This document shows, in pieces, positions 37,716 to 47,200 of a stretch of 64,000 bases of DNA. The stretch's first letter is position 1. Each line of letters begins with the position of its first letter. The translations under genes and the position numbers were made by a program. Source of the stretch: Solimonas fluminis (GTDB lineage Bacteria; Pseudomonadota; Gammaproteobacteria; Nevskiales; Nevskiaceae); the NCBI RefSeq assembly GCF_002930645.1, contig NZ_PSNW01000001.1:1-64000 (forward strand). Reading direction: 5' to 3'. A model generated the notes under the pieces. It was not told the origin of the DNA. It did not search any database and saw nothing but the letters and a program-made list of their open reading frames with translations.

Positions 37716-38801
37716 CTAGGGGGTATTGCTAGTCTGCTCACGACCGATCACGGCCAGCTCCTCAAGGCGCTTTGCACGCTGCTCCTGCGGCAGGACTGCA
37801 AGCTGCCGGACCGCCTGGTGGAACGCCGCCCAGCTTCCCGCCTGCTGCCGGAACAGGGCCGCGAACGCCGGTTTGTATTCGTCATACAGCGCGAAGGGCA
37901 GCAGGCGTGCATTGTTCGGCTCGGCGTCGGTGAACCAGCCGTCGAAGCCGGCGTAGCCCGCCCAGGGGCCGTCGCGCAGCCGGCGGTAGTCTTCCGCCAG
38001 CTGATCGAATTGACGCTTCTTGGCACTTCGCTTGTCGTCATCCGACAAATCTGCGCCATACACCTGTGCGAGCCTCGAGCGCGTCGCCAGCACCAGGTCC
38101 ACGAACTGGTGGCGCCGCCTGTCGAACAACTGCCAGTCCTGCCGCGGTTCGCCGGCTTCGGCCAGGTATTCCCGCAGCCCCTGCTCTTCCACGAACTCGG
38201 CGTAGGATTCATTGAAGGCGGTGTCGTTGCGCACGTAGATCAGCTGGTGCGCCAGTTCATGGAAGATCATGCCGACCAGCACCTCGTCGGACCAGCGCAT
38301 CATCGTGTTCAGCACCGGATCGGCAAACCAGTTGAGCGTGGAATAGGCGGGCACCCCGCCGACGTGCACGTCGTAGCCCTGCCGTTGCAGCTCCCGCGCA
38401 TGCTGCTCCGCCTCCTCCTGCCGGTGGTATCCGCGGTAGGCCATGCAGCCCACCAGCAGGAAGCAGTTCTGCAGCGGTTCCAGCGACAGCTCCGGCGCCG
38501 CGAATACATTCCAGACCACGTAGGGGCGGCCGAGATCCGCATAGGTGGTATAGCTGCGGTTGTCCGGCAGCCCCATCCGCTGCACGGCCCAGCGGCGCGC
38601 CTGCTGCACCTTCGACAGGCGCTGGCGCAGCACCGGGTCTCTCTGCTCGTCGCCCACGATCCGGGCGATCGGCTCGCGCGCCTTCAGCAGCGCGCGCTGG
38701 CCCTGCGCCAGCCCGGAGTAGTAGCCCAGGGTGCTGCAGCCGGCCAGCGGCAGCAGCAGGCACAGCAGCAGGAGGTGGTTCGGAAGGCGGCGGGGGTTCA
38801 C
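37716..38801 (-). CDS. Lipoprotein zinc aminopeptidase-like protein
   Basis: 361 residues from GTG 38801, which overlaps the stop of the upstream hydrolase gene as GTGA and follows GGGGGA. Lipoprotein signal with lipobox LAGC (LLLCLLLPLAGCSTLGYYSG). The body matches the putative aminopeptidase family (Pfam Aminopep), with HELAHQ in VGMIFHELAHQLIYVRND as zinc-binding HExxH-type motif and a downstream FNESYAEFVEE glutamate. Anchored to a membrane on the periplasmic side. Substrate unknown. Confidence 0.82.
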   Translation of the reverse strand: MNPRRLPNHLLLLCLLLPLAGCSTLGYYSGLAQGQRALLKAREPIARIVGDEQRDPVLRQRLSKVQQARRWAVQRMGLPDNRSYTTYADLGRPYVVWNVFAAPELSLEPLQNCFLLVGCMAYRGYHRQEEAEQHARELQRQGYDVHVGGVPAYSTLNWFADPVLNTMMRWSDEVLVGMIFHELAHQLIYVRNDTAFNESYAEFVEEQGLREYLAEAGEPRQDWQLFDRRRHQFVDLVLATRSRLAQVYGADLSDDDKRSAKKRQFDQLAEDYRRLRDGPWAGYAGFDGWFTDAEPNNARLLPFALYDEYKPAFAALFRQQAGSWAAFHQAVRQLAVLPQEQRAKRLEELAVIGREQTSNTP

Positions 38802-40300
38802 GTCCCCCGCAGCATAGCGCGGCGGCGCAGCGCCAGCGCCAGCAGCAGGCCCAGCAGCCCGGCGCCGGGCGCACCGCCGGAGGAACCGCCGCCGCCATCG
38901 GCATCCAGCGACGGATTCGTGCAGCCGGCACGGATGTCCTCGCAGGACGCCGTGCGTCCGGCGCGGGTCGGGTAATGGCGCGCCGAGCGGTAGTGGAAGC
39001 TGTAGCGCTCCTGCCAGTCCGCATCCGCCAGCAGGCGCAGGTCGGCGTCGGCATACCCGGCCTCGCCCGGCTGCTTCAGCCAGCGGTCCAGCCAGGCCAC
39101 CGAGTAGTGCTCCGCCAGCGGGCGACCCCAGCCGCCCTCGCAGCGGCCCTTGGAGGTATCCGGGCACCAGGAACTGGACGGAAAGGTCGGGATCAGGCTC
39201 CACTCGAAATGCGTGCTGCCCTGGATCGTCAGCTGGAACACCGGCTGGCCCGCCGCCACCCACTGCTCATAGCCGGCCTTGTGCGCCTCCGGATCCGGCG
39301 GGCTCAACAACGGCGTGCCGGCGATGCTGTATTCCGAGGTCTGTCCCATGGCCGGCACGCGCGGCACGATGCCCTCGCCGCTGGCCAGGCTGTCCCAGGC
39401 CACGATCACGTCCACCGGGTTCTGCGCATCCAGCAGGCCGGGCCACGGCTCCGCGCCAGGGCCGCCGTAGGACTGCACCACCGACACGCCCCGAGCGCCC
39501 AGCGAATGGCCGGCAAGGCCCAACCGGCCGCGGTCCTGCACCGCATGGTCCGGGTTGAAGGCCGTCACCTCGGTGGGGTAACGGCCCGCGCAGCTGAGGT
39601 TGTGCGGATACGGCGCCACCGGCGTGGAGTGGAAGAAGTCGATGGCGTCGACCAGGCCCTCCCAGAACACCGCGGAGTTGAAGTTGCCGCCCTGCCCGCC
39701 ACTCGGCGTCTGCATATCCGAGCGGCCCTGGCCGCGCGGGTCGAAGGTCAGCACGGTGTAGCCCTGGCGCACCAGGGCCTGGGCCATCCACCAGTACAGC
39801 GGCTCCGGCGCCTGGATCGAGCCGTTCTCGATCACCACGCCGGGCAGCGGCCGCGCGAGGGTGCCGCGCGGCTTCCACACGCGCCCGGAGATGCGCGCGC
39901 AGCCACGGTCGTAGAACACCACCGGCGTGACCTCGCCCTCGGTCTCGTAGAAGGGATCGACGCCGGGATAGCGGTAGGGGTCGCCGGCGCATTGCTCGGC
40001 CCAGGTGGTGCACAGCGGGAGCACCGCCGTGTTGGCGGCCAGCGGACTCAGCCAGGACGGGTCCTTCAGTCCGCGCTGCAGCCACTGGTTGGCGTTGACC
40101 ACGCTCTGCAGTTGCAGTCTCAACAGGAAGGCCGGGTTGGTGGCCTGTTCGGCCGGGCCCTCCAGGGTGCGGGCGTAGTTGGCCAGCTCGCGCTGGGTCC
40201 AGGCCGCCGAGGGATACTCCGGCCCTTCCGGGATCGCCTGGGCGGCTTGCGCCGCGCAGCACAGGACGGCGGCCGCCAGGCCACGCAGGTGGTTCCGCAT
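38798..40300 (-). CDS. Secreted alpha/beta-hydrolase with GlyGly-CTERM-like tail
   Basis: 500 residues from ATG 40300 (GGGGGAGAAC just upstream; the frame opens at 40330). Signal peptide RGLAAAVLCCAAQAAQA. Alpha/beta-hydrolase core: LTFDPRGQGRSD, nucleophile elbow LGLAGHSLGARG, and a late H in IQGSTHFEWSL. Several cysteines suggest periplasmic or extracellular disulfides. The C-terminus is a Gly/Ser stretch (DGGGGSSGGAPGAG), a short hydrophobic helix and arginines (LALALRRRAM), the layout of GlyGly-CTERM/rhombosortase sorting tails. Substrate not predictable; esterase or lipase type. Confidence 0.82.
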   Translation of the reverse strand: MRNHLRGLAAAVLCCAAQAAQAIPEGPEYPSAAWTQRELANYARTLEGPAEQATNPAFLLRLQLQSVVNANQWLQRGLKDPSWLSPLAANTAVLPLCTTWAEQCAGDPYRYPGVDPFYETEGEVTPVVFYDRGCARISGRVWKPRGTLARPLPGVVIENGSIQAPEPLYWWMAQALVRQGYTVLTFDPRGQGRSDMQTPSGGQGGNFNSAVFWEGLVDAIDFFHSTPVAPYPHNLSCAGRYPTEVTAFNPDHAVQDRGRLGLAGHSLGARGVSVVQSYGGPGAEPWPGLLDAQNPVDVIVAWDSLASGEGIVPRVPAMGQTSEYSIAGTPLLSPPDPEAHKAGYEQWVAAGQPVFQLTIQGSTHFEWSLIPTFPSSSWCPDTSKGRCEGGWGRPLAEHYSVAWLDRWLKQPGEAGYADADLRLLADADWQERYSFHYRSARHYPTRAGRTASCEDIRAGCTNPSLDADGGGGSSGGAPGAGLLGLLLALALRRRAMLRGT

Positions 40301-40381
40301 GTTCTCCCCCGGCCTCTCTGTTGGAGGCACGATCGTTATCGGTACCCCGGCACTGTACCGGATGCACCGCCGAAGCGCGGC

Positions 40382-41329
40382 TCAGGCCGCCTTGGCCACC
40401 TTCGAGGTCTGCAGCAGGTTGACCAGTTCCTCGCGCCGGAAGATGCCCAGCTTGCGGTAGATGCGCGAGGCATGGTTCGCCACCGTGCTGACGGCGATGT
40501 CCAGCTGGCGCGCCACGGTCTTGAAGGTCTTGCCCTCGGCCAGCGCGCGGGCGATCTCCTGCTCACGCGGCGACAGGCCATCCAGCGGCAAGGGCCGGCG
40601 GGCGTGCAGCAGGAACAGGCGGCCGTGCGCGGAAACGCGCAGGTGCAGCGCGCCGACGTTGAAGATGCCCTGTTCCTCCAGTGCCGCGCGCGGCAGGCGG
40701 AACGGCAGGTCGTGGAAGTCGCCTTCGCCGAACTCGCCGGCCAGCAGGTCGCGGAAGCGCGCGCTGGCCGAATACACGGTGCCGTCCTCGTCCACCAGGG
40801 CAGCGGAGCCGCGCGAGGGCCGGCCGAGGGCCATCAGCCATTCGTCACGCTGCACGATCTGGCGCAGCGACAGCGTGCTGGCCTCCACCATGTGGCCCAC
40901 GGCACGGCGCAGTTCCTCCTTCAGCTCGATCTCCGCCCCCTGGGGGAACTCCAGCAGCACCAGGCTGGTGAGCAGCGGGCTGCTGCGGTGGGAATAGTTC
41001 AGGACCAGCCCCTGGCGCGGACCCTGGCCGGGGGCCTCCTGCGGCAGCGATTCCACCCAGCGCTCGCGCTGGTTGTTGGGCGGCGCCAGCCGCAGCAGGG
41101 TCTCCGCGTCGCCGCCGCTGCCCGGCCACTCGCTGAACTCGCCGTGGACGCTGCCGCGCGACCGGGTCAGCCAGCGTCCGGAAAGGGCGCCGCTGGCGCG
41201 GCAGACCAGCGCCAGCGCCTCGCGCCGGAACGTGGGCCAGTCCATCTCCAGCGCCGTGCCGTACAGCACCTGGATCAACCGGTCGATTTCCTTGAGCGTC
41301 ACGGACACTGCCTCTCCCCCTCGCGTCAT
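40382..41329 (-). CDS. LuxR-type helix-turn-helix regulator
   Basis: 315 residues from ATG 41329, which overlaps the acyltransferase stop as ATGA. N-terminal about 240 residues without a recognised domain; a PAS-like segment around SAALVDEDGTVYSASARFRD is possible. C-terminal GerE helix-turn-helix: LSPREQEIARALAEGKTFKT then ISTVANHASRIYRKLGI-like sequence. A GTG seven codons downstream with GGAG before it is an alternative start. Translational coupling suggests it works with the WS/DGAT gene, perhaps controlling storage-lipid synthesis. Confidence 0.8.
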   Translation of the reverse strand: MTRGGEAVSVTLKEIDRLIQVLYGTALEMDWPTFRREALALVCRASGALSGRWLTRSRGSVHGEFSEWPGSGGDAETLLRLAPPNNQRERWVESLPQEAPGQGPRQGLVLNYSHRSSPLLTSLVLLEFPQGAEIELKEELRRAVGHMVEASTLSLRQIVQRDEWLMALGRPSRGSAALVDEDGTVYSASARFRDLLAGEFGEGDFHDLPFRLPRAALEEQGIFNVGALHLRVSAHGRLFLLHARRPLPLDGLSPREQEIARALAEGKTFKTVARQLDIAVSTVANHASRIYRKLGIFRREELVNLLQTSKVAKAA

Positions 41330-42771
41330 CCTGTCCTGCGCAGCTGCTGTTGCGCGCGATGCTTGAGTTGCGCCAGCGCTGCTGCCATGCCTTCCATGAT
41401 CACCTCGACGTCGGGAACCGTACCCCGGTGCGCCGTGATGCCCACGTCCAGTCTGTCCTGGTAGCTGAATACCGTAATGTTACAGGCCAGTCCATGGTAC
41501 GGGATCGAAATGGGATAGTGGGCTTCCACCTTGGCCCCATCCAGGTACAGGGGCACCCGCGGCCCCGGCACATTCGAGATCAGCAGGTTGAACGGCGGGT
41601 TCACCAGGTCCTGGATGCTGAAATTCTCGTACAGCCGGGCAGCCTGCGCCATCACCGCCGGCGGTGGCGTATGGGCCCAGTCCAGCATCAGGCTGGCCGG
41701 GATGGCCTTCATGGTCCGCTTCACCCCCACCATGCGGGCGCTGAGCGCCTGCAGGCGCTCCACCGGATCGGCGATGTCGGTGGCCAGCGAAGCGCGCAGC
41801 ATCGTCACCCGGTTGCCGCCACGTTCACCGTCGGCGCGGACCGACATCGGCACCGCCGCGATCAGGGGCTTGGCCGGCAGCTCCTTGCCGGCCAGCAGGT
41901 AGTTGCGCAAGGCCTCGGCGCAGATACCCATCACCACGTCGTTCAGCGATACCCCGAAGGCATTCTTCACCAGCTTGATGTCCTTCAGCGACAGCGAGCC
42001 GGCGGCATAGGAACGGCGCGCGGTGATCGTGGTGTTGAAGCGCATGCGCGGCGCCATCACCGAAGGCTTGCGGTTGGTATCCGCATCCACCAGGTTGGCG
42101 CGGCGGCTGGCCTGCCTGCGCGCCATCGCCTCGCGCCGCACCTCCAGCACCAGCGGGATCGTGCGCCGCGCCAGCTGGTAGACCTTGCCGGGCCGCGCCA
42201 GGAAATTCTTCGCGGTGATGTAGCTGAGCTTCAGCGGCGGCGGCAGCTCGTCCGGAATCCAGGGGGCCTCCGGCGGCGGCACGTCGCGCGGCTGCGGCGT
42301 GACGTCCAGCAGCGTGCTGAACAGCTCGGCGCCGGAGACGCCGTCGATGCAGGCATGGTGGATCTTGGAGACCAGCGCCACCTTGCCCCCCTCCAGGCCC
42401 TCGACGTAATAGACCTTCCACAGCGGCATGCTGCGGTCCAGGCGGATGCTCATCACGTCGCAGACCAGGTCGTTGAGCTGCTTGAGCGTACCCGGCCGCG
42501 GCAGGGCCCGGTGCCGCACGTGCATCTCGATGTCGAAGTCCGGGTCCTCGATCCAGTAGGGTTGGTCCAGGCCCAGCGGCGTGGTCATCAGGCGGCGGCG
42601 GAACATCGGCAGCAGGTGCAGGCGCCGCTCGATCAGGCGCCGCACCGACTCGAAGCCGAAGTCCGGCCCGGCCGTCGCCGGATCCAGGATCGCGAGGCTG
42701 CCGATGTGCATCGGCACGGCATTGGTTTCGAGGTTCAGAAAGACCGTATCGAGACCGCTGAGTTGCTGCAT
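41326..42771 (-). CDS. WS/DGAT family O-acyltransferase
   Basis: 481 residues. Bifunctional wax-ester synthase/diacylglycerol acyltransferase family: transfers acyl-CoA to fatty alcohols or diacylglycerol to form storage lipids. Catalytic HHxxxDG is present in SKIHHACIDGVSG at about 136-142. N-terminal LSGLDTVFLNLET and the late NVPGPRVPLYLDGA and PISIPYHGLACNITVFSY blocks are diagnostic. Membrane-associated in known members. Has its own promoter (42820-42848). Confidence 0.93.
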   Translation of the reverse strand: MQQLSGLDTVFLNLETNAVPMHIGSLAILDPATAGPDFGFESVRRLIERRLHLLPMFRRRLMTTPLGLDQPYWIEDPDFDIEMHVRHRALPRPGTLKQLNDLVCDVMSIRLDRSMPLWKVYYVEGLEGGKVALVSKIHHACIDGVSGAELFSTLLDVTPQPRDVPPPEAPWIPDELPPPLKLSYITAKNFLARPGKVYQLARRTIPLVLEVRREAMARRQASRRANLVDADTNRKPSVMAPRMRFNTTITARRSYAAGSLSLKDIKLVKNAFGVSLNDVVMGICAEALRNYLLAGKELPAKPLIAAVPMSVRADGERGGNRVTMLRASLATDIADPVERLQALSARMVGVKRTMKAIPASLMLDWAHTPPPAVMAQAARLYENFSIQDLVNPPFNLLISNVPGPRVPLYLDGAKVEAHYPISIPYHGLACNITVFSYQDRLDVGITAHRGTVPDVEVIMEGMAAALAQLKHRAQQQLRRTG

Positions 42772-42819
42772 GGGCGTCCTGCCTCCGGCTATCCAGGGGG
42801 TGAGTGGATATTCGGCCTA

Positions 42820-42848
42820 GATATACCACTCCCTTGTGACAGGTCCAA
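42820..42848 (-). promoter_or_regulatory. Promoter for the acyltransferase-regulator pair
   Basis: Minus strand TTGGAC (42848-42843), 17-bp spacer, TATATC (42825-42820), about 50 bases before the ATG at 42771. One of the best sigma-70 matches in the window. Confidence 0.65.
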
Positions 42849-42869
42849 CCGATTTTCGTGCCCGGCCCG

Positions 42870-42886
42870 CCCCCTGTTCCAGGGGG
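42870..42886 (-). terminator. Hairpin after the CDF transporter gene
   Basis: CCCCCTG (42870-42876) pairs with CAGGGGG (42880-42886), immediately after the CDF stop. No T-run, so terminator function is uncertain. Confidence 0.4.
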
Positions 42887-42888
42887 GC

Positions 42889-43788
42889 TCAAGGACGGTC
42901 CAGCCCCTCGTCACCGTAGGACACCGCATCCTCGATCGGCTCCAGGTGGGTCAGCACCGTGATCGGCGCCAGCCGCTCGGCGATGCGCTGCTCCAGCCGC
43001 TCCAGCAGCGCATGGCCGCGCCGCACGCTCCAGTCGCCGGGAACCAGCACGTGCATCGAGGCAAAGCGCCGCGCCGCCGAACGCCGCGTGCGCAGCGCGT
43101 GGAAGCCGATGCCCTCGGCGCGGAATTCGTCGAGCACCGCCTGGAGCTGCGCCAGTTCCTCCTCCGGCAGGGCCGCGTCCATCAGCCCGGCGACGGATTC
43201 GCGCATCAGCGCCCGTCCGGTCCACAGCACGTTGACCGCCACGGCGATGGCCAGCAGTGCATCCAGGCGGTGCCAGCCGGTCAGCGCCACCAGCAGCACG
43301 CCCAGCACCACGCCGGCCGACGTCCAGACGTCGGTCATCAGGTGGTGGCCGTCGGCCGTCAGGGCGATCGAGCGGTGGCGCTGGCCGGCGCGCAGCAGCA
43401 CCTGCGCCACGGCCAGGTTGATCGCCGAGGCGGCGACGGAGACCGCCAGGCCCAGGCCGGCCGCCTCCAGCGGCCGCGGATCCAGCAGGCGCGGCAGCGC
43501 CGCCCAGAGGATCGAGCCCGCCGCCACCACGATCAGCAGGCCCTCGAAGGCGCTGGAGAAATACTCGGCCTTGCTGTGGCCGTAGGCATGTCCGTCGTCG
43601 GGCGGCATCGCGGCGATGCGCAGCATCGACAGCGCCATCAGGGCGCCGCCGACGTTCACCAGGGACTCCAGGGCGTCGGACAGCAGGCCGACCGAGCCGG
43701 TCAGCTTCCAGGCCAGCAGCTTGAGCAGCAGGGTGGCGAAGGCCGCCGCCAGCGACAGCCAGGCGTAGCGCGTCAGGTCAGGACGCAT
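42889..43788 (-). CDS. Cation diffusion facilitator transporter (FieF-like)
   Basis: 299 residues. Six membrane helices then a cytoplasmic tail of about 90 residues. Metal-site residues SDALESLVN in helix 2 and TADGHHLMTDV in helix 5 fit the HD/DD pattern, and YGHSKAEYFSSAFEG is the family signature. Exports Zn2+, Fe2+ or similar by proton exchange. Only 17 bp separate it from chpC, but the genes appear functionally unrelated. Confidence 0.9.
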   Translation of the reverse strand: MRPDLTRYAWLSLAAAFATLLLKLLAWKLTGSVGLLSDALESLVNVGGALMALSMLRIAAMPPDDGHAYGHSKAEYFSSAFEGLLIVVAAGSILWAALPRLLDPRPLEAAGLGLAVSVAASAINLAVAQVLLRAGQRHRSIALTADGHHLMTDVWTSAGVVLGVLLVALTGWHRLDALLAIAVAVNVLWTGRALMRESVAGLMDAALPEEELAQLQAVLDEFRAEGIGFHALRTRRSAARRFASMHVLVPGDWSVRRGHALLERLEQRIAERLAPITVLTHLEPIEDAVSYGDEGLDRP

Positions 43789-43805
43789 CCCGCCCTTCCG
43801 CCGGG

Positions 43806-44273
43806 CTAGGCGGCGCTCTGGACGCGCGCGATCTCGGCTTCCAGCGCGGCCAGGTCCGGGATCGCCGCTTCCTGGTTGGCGATGCGCACGCGCGACAGCA
43901 CCAGGTCGGCGCGGTCGGTCGGGCGCAGCTCCAGCGGCTTCACCGCAGAGCGGTTCAGCGTCACCAGGTGCGGATAGCCCTGGCTCACGATGGCCAGCAG
44001 GCCGCTGGGCAGGTGCGAGCCGAAGGAGTTGAGCACCACCACGCGGGCGCGGCGCGACTCCCCGTTGTGTCCGGAGCCGTTGGCCGCCTCGAAGCTGATC
44101 ACCGGCACGCGGCGGTTGTTCCAGTCGCAGTAGCCGGCCAGCCAGGCCGGTGCGCCGGGATCGGGCGGCTGCAGCGAATCGCGCGCCACCACCTCGGCGA
44201 CCGCGGCATTGGGCAGCAGCAGCGTGTCGCCTTCCAGCGCCATCAGCACGGCGTAGATCTGTTCGCGGTTCAC
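43806..44273 (-). CDS. chpC: CheW-like protein ChpC
   Basis: 155 residues; ATG overlaps the chpA stop as ATGA. CheW-like fold with LPNAAVAEVV, WLAGYCDWNNRRVPVISFE and LPSGLLAIVSQGYPHLV. In Pseudomonas, ChpC is the auxiliary adaptor of the Pil-Chp twitching-motility pathway, encoded beside chpA, as here. Confidence 0.85.
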   Translation of the reverse strand: MNREQIYAVLMALEGDTLLLPNAAVAEVVARDSLQPPDPGAPAWLAGYCDWNNRRVPVISFEAANGSGHNGESRRARVVVLNSFGSHLPSGLLAIVSQGYPHLVTLNRSAVKPLELRPTDRADLVLSRVRIANQEAAIPDLAALEAEIARVQSAA

Positions 44274-47200
44274 TGGAGGTTCTCTTCGATCACTTCACGC
44301 AGCTCCCCGACCAGCTGCTCTTCCTGGTAGGGCTTGATCAGGTAGCGGTTGACGCCGATGGAGCGGGCGCGCTCGCGGTGCTTGTCGCCCGAACGCGAGG
44401 TGATCATGATGATCGGCGTCGAGGCGATGCGCGAACTGTTGCGCACGAAGGTCGCTACCTCGAAACCGTCGGCGCGCGGCATCTCGATGTCCAGAAGGAT
44501 GGCCGCCGGACTCTCGGTCTGCAGCTGCGCCATGGCATCCAGGCCGTCCTTGGCGGTCACCACGCGGTAACCGTTCTTCAGCAGCAGGCGCTCGGTGACG
44601 CGGCGGATGGTGATCGAGTCGTCCACCACCATGATCAGGTCGCGCGAATCATCGGCCTTCTCGGCCGCGTCCGCCCTGCCCGCCGCCAGGCTGGCCAGGG
44701 TGCGGCGCGCGCGATCCTGGGCCAGGGCACCCGGATCCAGGATCAGCACGACGCGGCCGTCGGCCAGGATGGTGGCGCCGGTGACGCCGGCCACGGAACT
44801 GACCTGCGGACCCACCGCCTTGGACACGATTTCGCGGTTGCCGAGCAACTGGTCCACCACCACCGCGATGCGGCGGTCGGCGGCGCCCAGGCCCTCGCCC
44901 ATGCGCACCAGGATGGCGTTGACCGTGCGCGACTCGGCCGTCTTGTCGCGTGGCACGTCGATGAAGTCGCCCAGGTAGCGCACGCGATACTCGGCACTGC
45001 CGTAGTTCAGCAGCGGACCGTCGTCGCGGTAGTAGTCGTCGAGCTGCTCGCGCGGGATGCGGGCAATACCCTCGACGCTGGACAGCAGCACGGCATACTG
45101 CTCGGGGCCGACGCCGACCAGCAGGGCCTGCGACATCGCCAGGGTCAGCGGCAGGCGCACCAGGAAGCGGGTGCCCTTGCCCCATTCGGAATTCAGTTCC
45201 AGCGTGCCGCCGAGCTGCTTGACCTCGCTGGCCACCACGTCCATGCCGATGCCGCGGCCGGCGTCCTGGGTCAGCTTCTTGGCCGTGGAGAAACCCGGCT
45301 GGAAGATGAACTGCGCCACCTCGTCATCCTTGGGCGTGGCATCGGCCGGCATCAGGCCGCGGCGGATCGCCTGGGCACGGATCGCCTCGAAGTCGAGGCC
45401 GCGGCCGTCGTCGCGCAGCTCGATCAGCAGCTGCGAGCCTTCGCGCCACAGGCCCACCGCGATGCGGCCCTGCGGCTCCTTGCCGGCCGCTGCGCGCGTG
45501 GCCGGGTCTTCCAGGCCATGCACCACGGCGTTGCGCAGCAGGTGTTCCAGCGGCGCGGTCATGCGTTCCAGCACGTTGCGGTCCAGCTCGCTCTCGACAC
45601 CGGCGAAGATCGCCTCGGCCTGCTTGCCGTTCTCGCTGGCGGTCTGCTTGACCACGCGCTGCAGGCGCGACACCTGGCGCGAGAAGGGCACCATCAGCGT
45701 GCGCATCAGGCCCTGCTGCAGCGAGGTGTTCACGCGCCCCTGCTGCATCAGCAGGGTATCGGCCTCGCTGATCAGCCCGTCCATGGTGGCATGCAGGCCA
45801 GCCAGGTCGCCGATGGATTCGTTGAGCGCGCGCGACAGTTCCTGCATGCGCGTATAGCGGTCCATTTCCAGCGGATCGAACTCGGCCGCGTAGCGGTCGG
45901 CCTGGTCCGGGGCATGGCCCAGGCCGCGCGCCGCGATCTGCGCATCGGTCTCGGCGTCCATCTGCCGAAGCTGGTCGCGGATACGCGCGATGGCCTGGCG
46001 CATTTCGTCCAGCTGCGACTCGACGCCGCTGTTGTGCTCCTCCAGGCGCGAGCGATAGATCGAGATTTCGCCGGCCTCGTTGAGCATGCCGTCCAGGGCC
46101 TCGACCGGCACGCGCGCGGTCTCGCGGCGGAACGAGGCCTCGGCCTCCTCCTCCGGGCGCCAGAACAGCAGCGGATCCCAGGCATGGGCCGGCGACATCG
46201 GCGCCGGCTCCTCCGCGGACAGGCCCGGCAGCGACTCGGCCGCCGCCGGCGCAGCCTCGGCTTCGCCGTCGATCAGCGCCGTGACATCGCCGCGCTCGAG
46301 CAGGTCGTGCATCTGGTGCAGCCGCTCGCCTTCCTTCGACAGTTCGGCCAGCGCCGACGCATCCGCCAGCTCCAGGCCGGCCTCGATGCGGTTGATGCGG
46401 GTTTCCATGTCATGGGCCAGGTCGCCCATGGCGTTGAGGCCGGCCATGCGCGCGCCACCCTTGAAGGTGTGCAGCACGCGCTGCAGGTCGCGGATCGGCG
46501 CGGGGTTGGACGGCTCCGCCACCCAGACCCGCAGCGACTGCTCCAGCGATTCCAGCAGCTCGGCCGCTTCGCCGGAGAAGATTTCGCCCAACTCGGCGTC
46601 GTAGCTGCGCAGCGACTCGGCGGCGGCGACAAAACCGGCCGGCGCGGGCGCCGCCGCCGGCTCCTCCGGGGCTCGCTCCTCGGTCAGGTCGGCCAGCAGG
46701 GCCTGGGTGTCGGGAATCTTGCCGCGGCGCAGGTCGTCCAGCACCAGGTGCAGGCCGTCGGACGCCGAATGCAGCTGGGCGAAGAATCCGGCGTCGGCAC
46801 GGGCCTGGCCGCGCTCGATGCGCTCGAACAGGGTTTCCAGGTGATGCGCCACCTCGCCGATGTCGTCCAGCCCGGCCATGCGGGCGCTGCCCTTGAGGGT
46901 GTGCAGCACGCGCTTGAGTTCGGCCGTGGCCTGGATGTCGTGCGCGTTGCGCTCCAGCGCGGTGTTGCTGCGGTCCAGCGATTCCAGCAGTTCCTCGGCC
47001 TCGGCCAGGAAGACACCGAGCATCTCGGTATCCATGGCCTCATCCGCCGCCGCGGCCGGCATGTCCGCCGCCGGCGGCTGCGCAACGGGCTCCGCGATCC
47101 CGATCGGGGCATCGGTCGTCGCGGGGATCTCCACCACCAGGCCGGCGTCGGCCAGCTCGTCGACGCTCAGTTCGATGACGGCCGCGGAAAGCTCCAGCAC

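Noticed and set aside
37384-37741. Two minus-strand frames of about 100-130 codons in the cysS-peptidase gap
   Set aside because: Both overlap the cysS start region and have Arg/Ser/Pro-rich composition typical of shadows; only the short membrane-type frame was kept, at low confidence.
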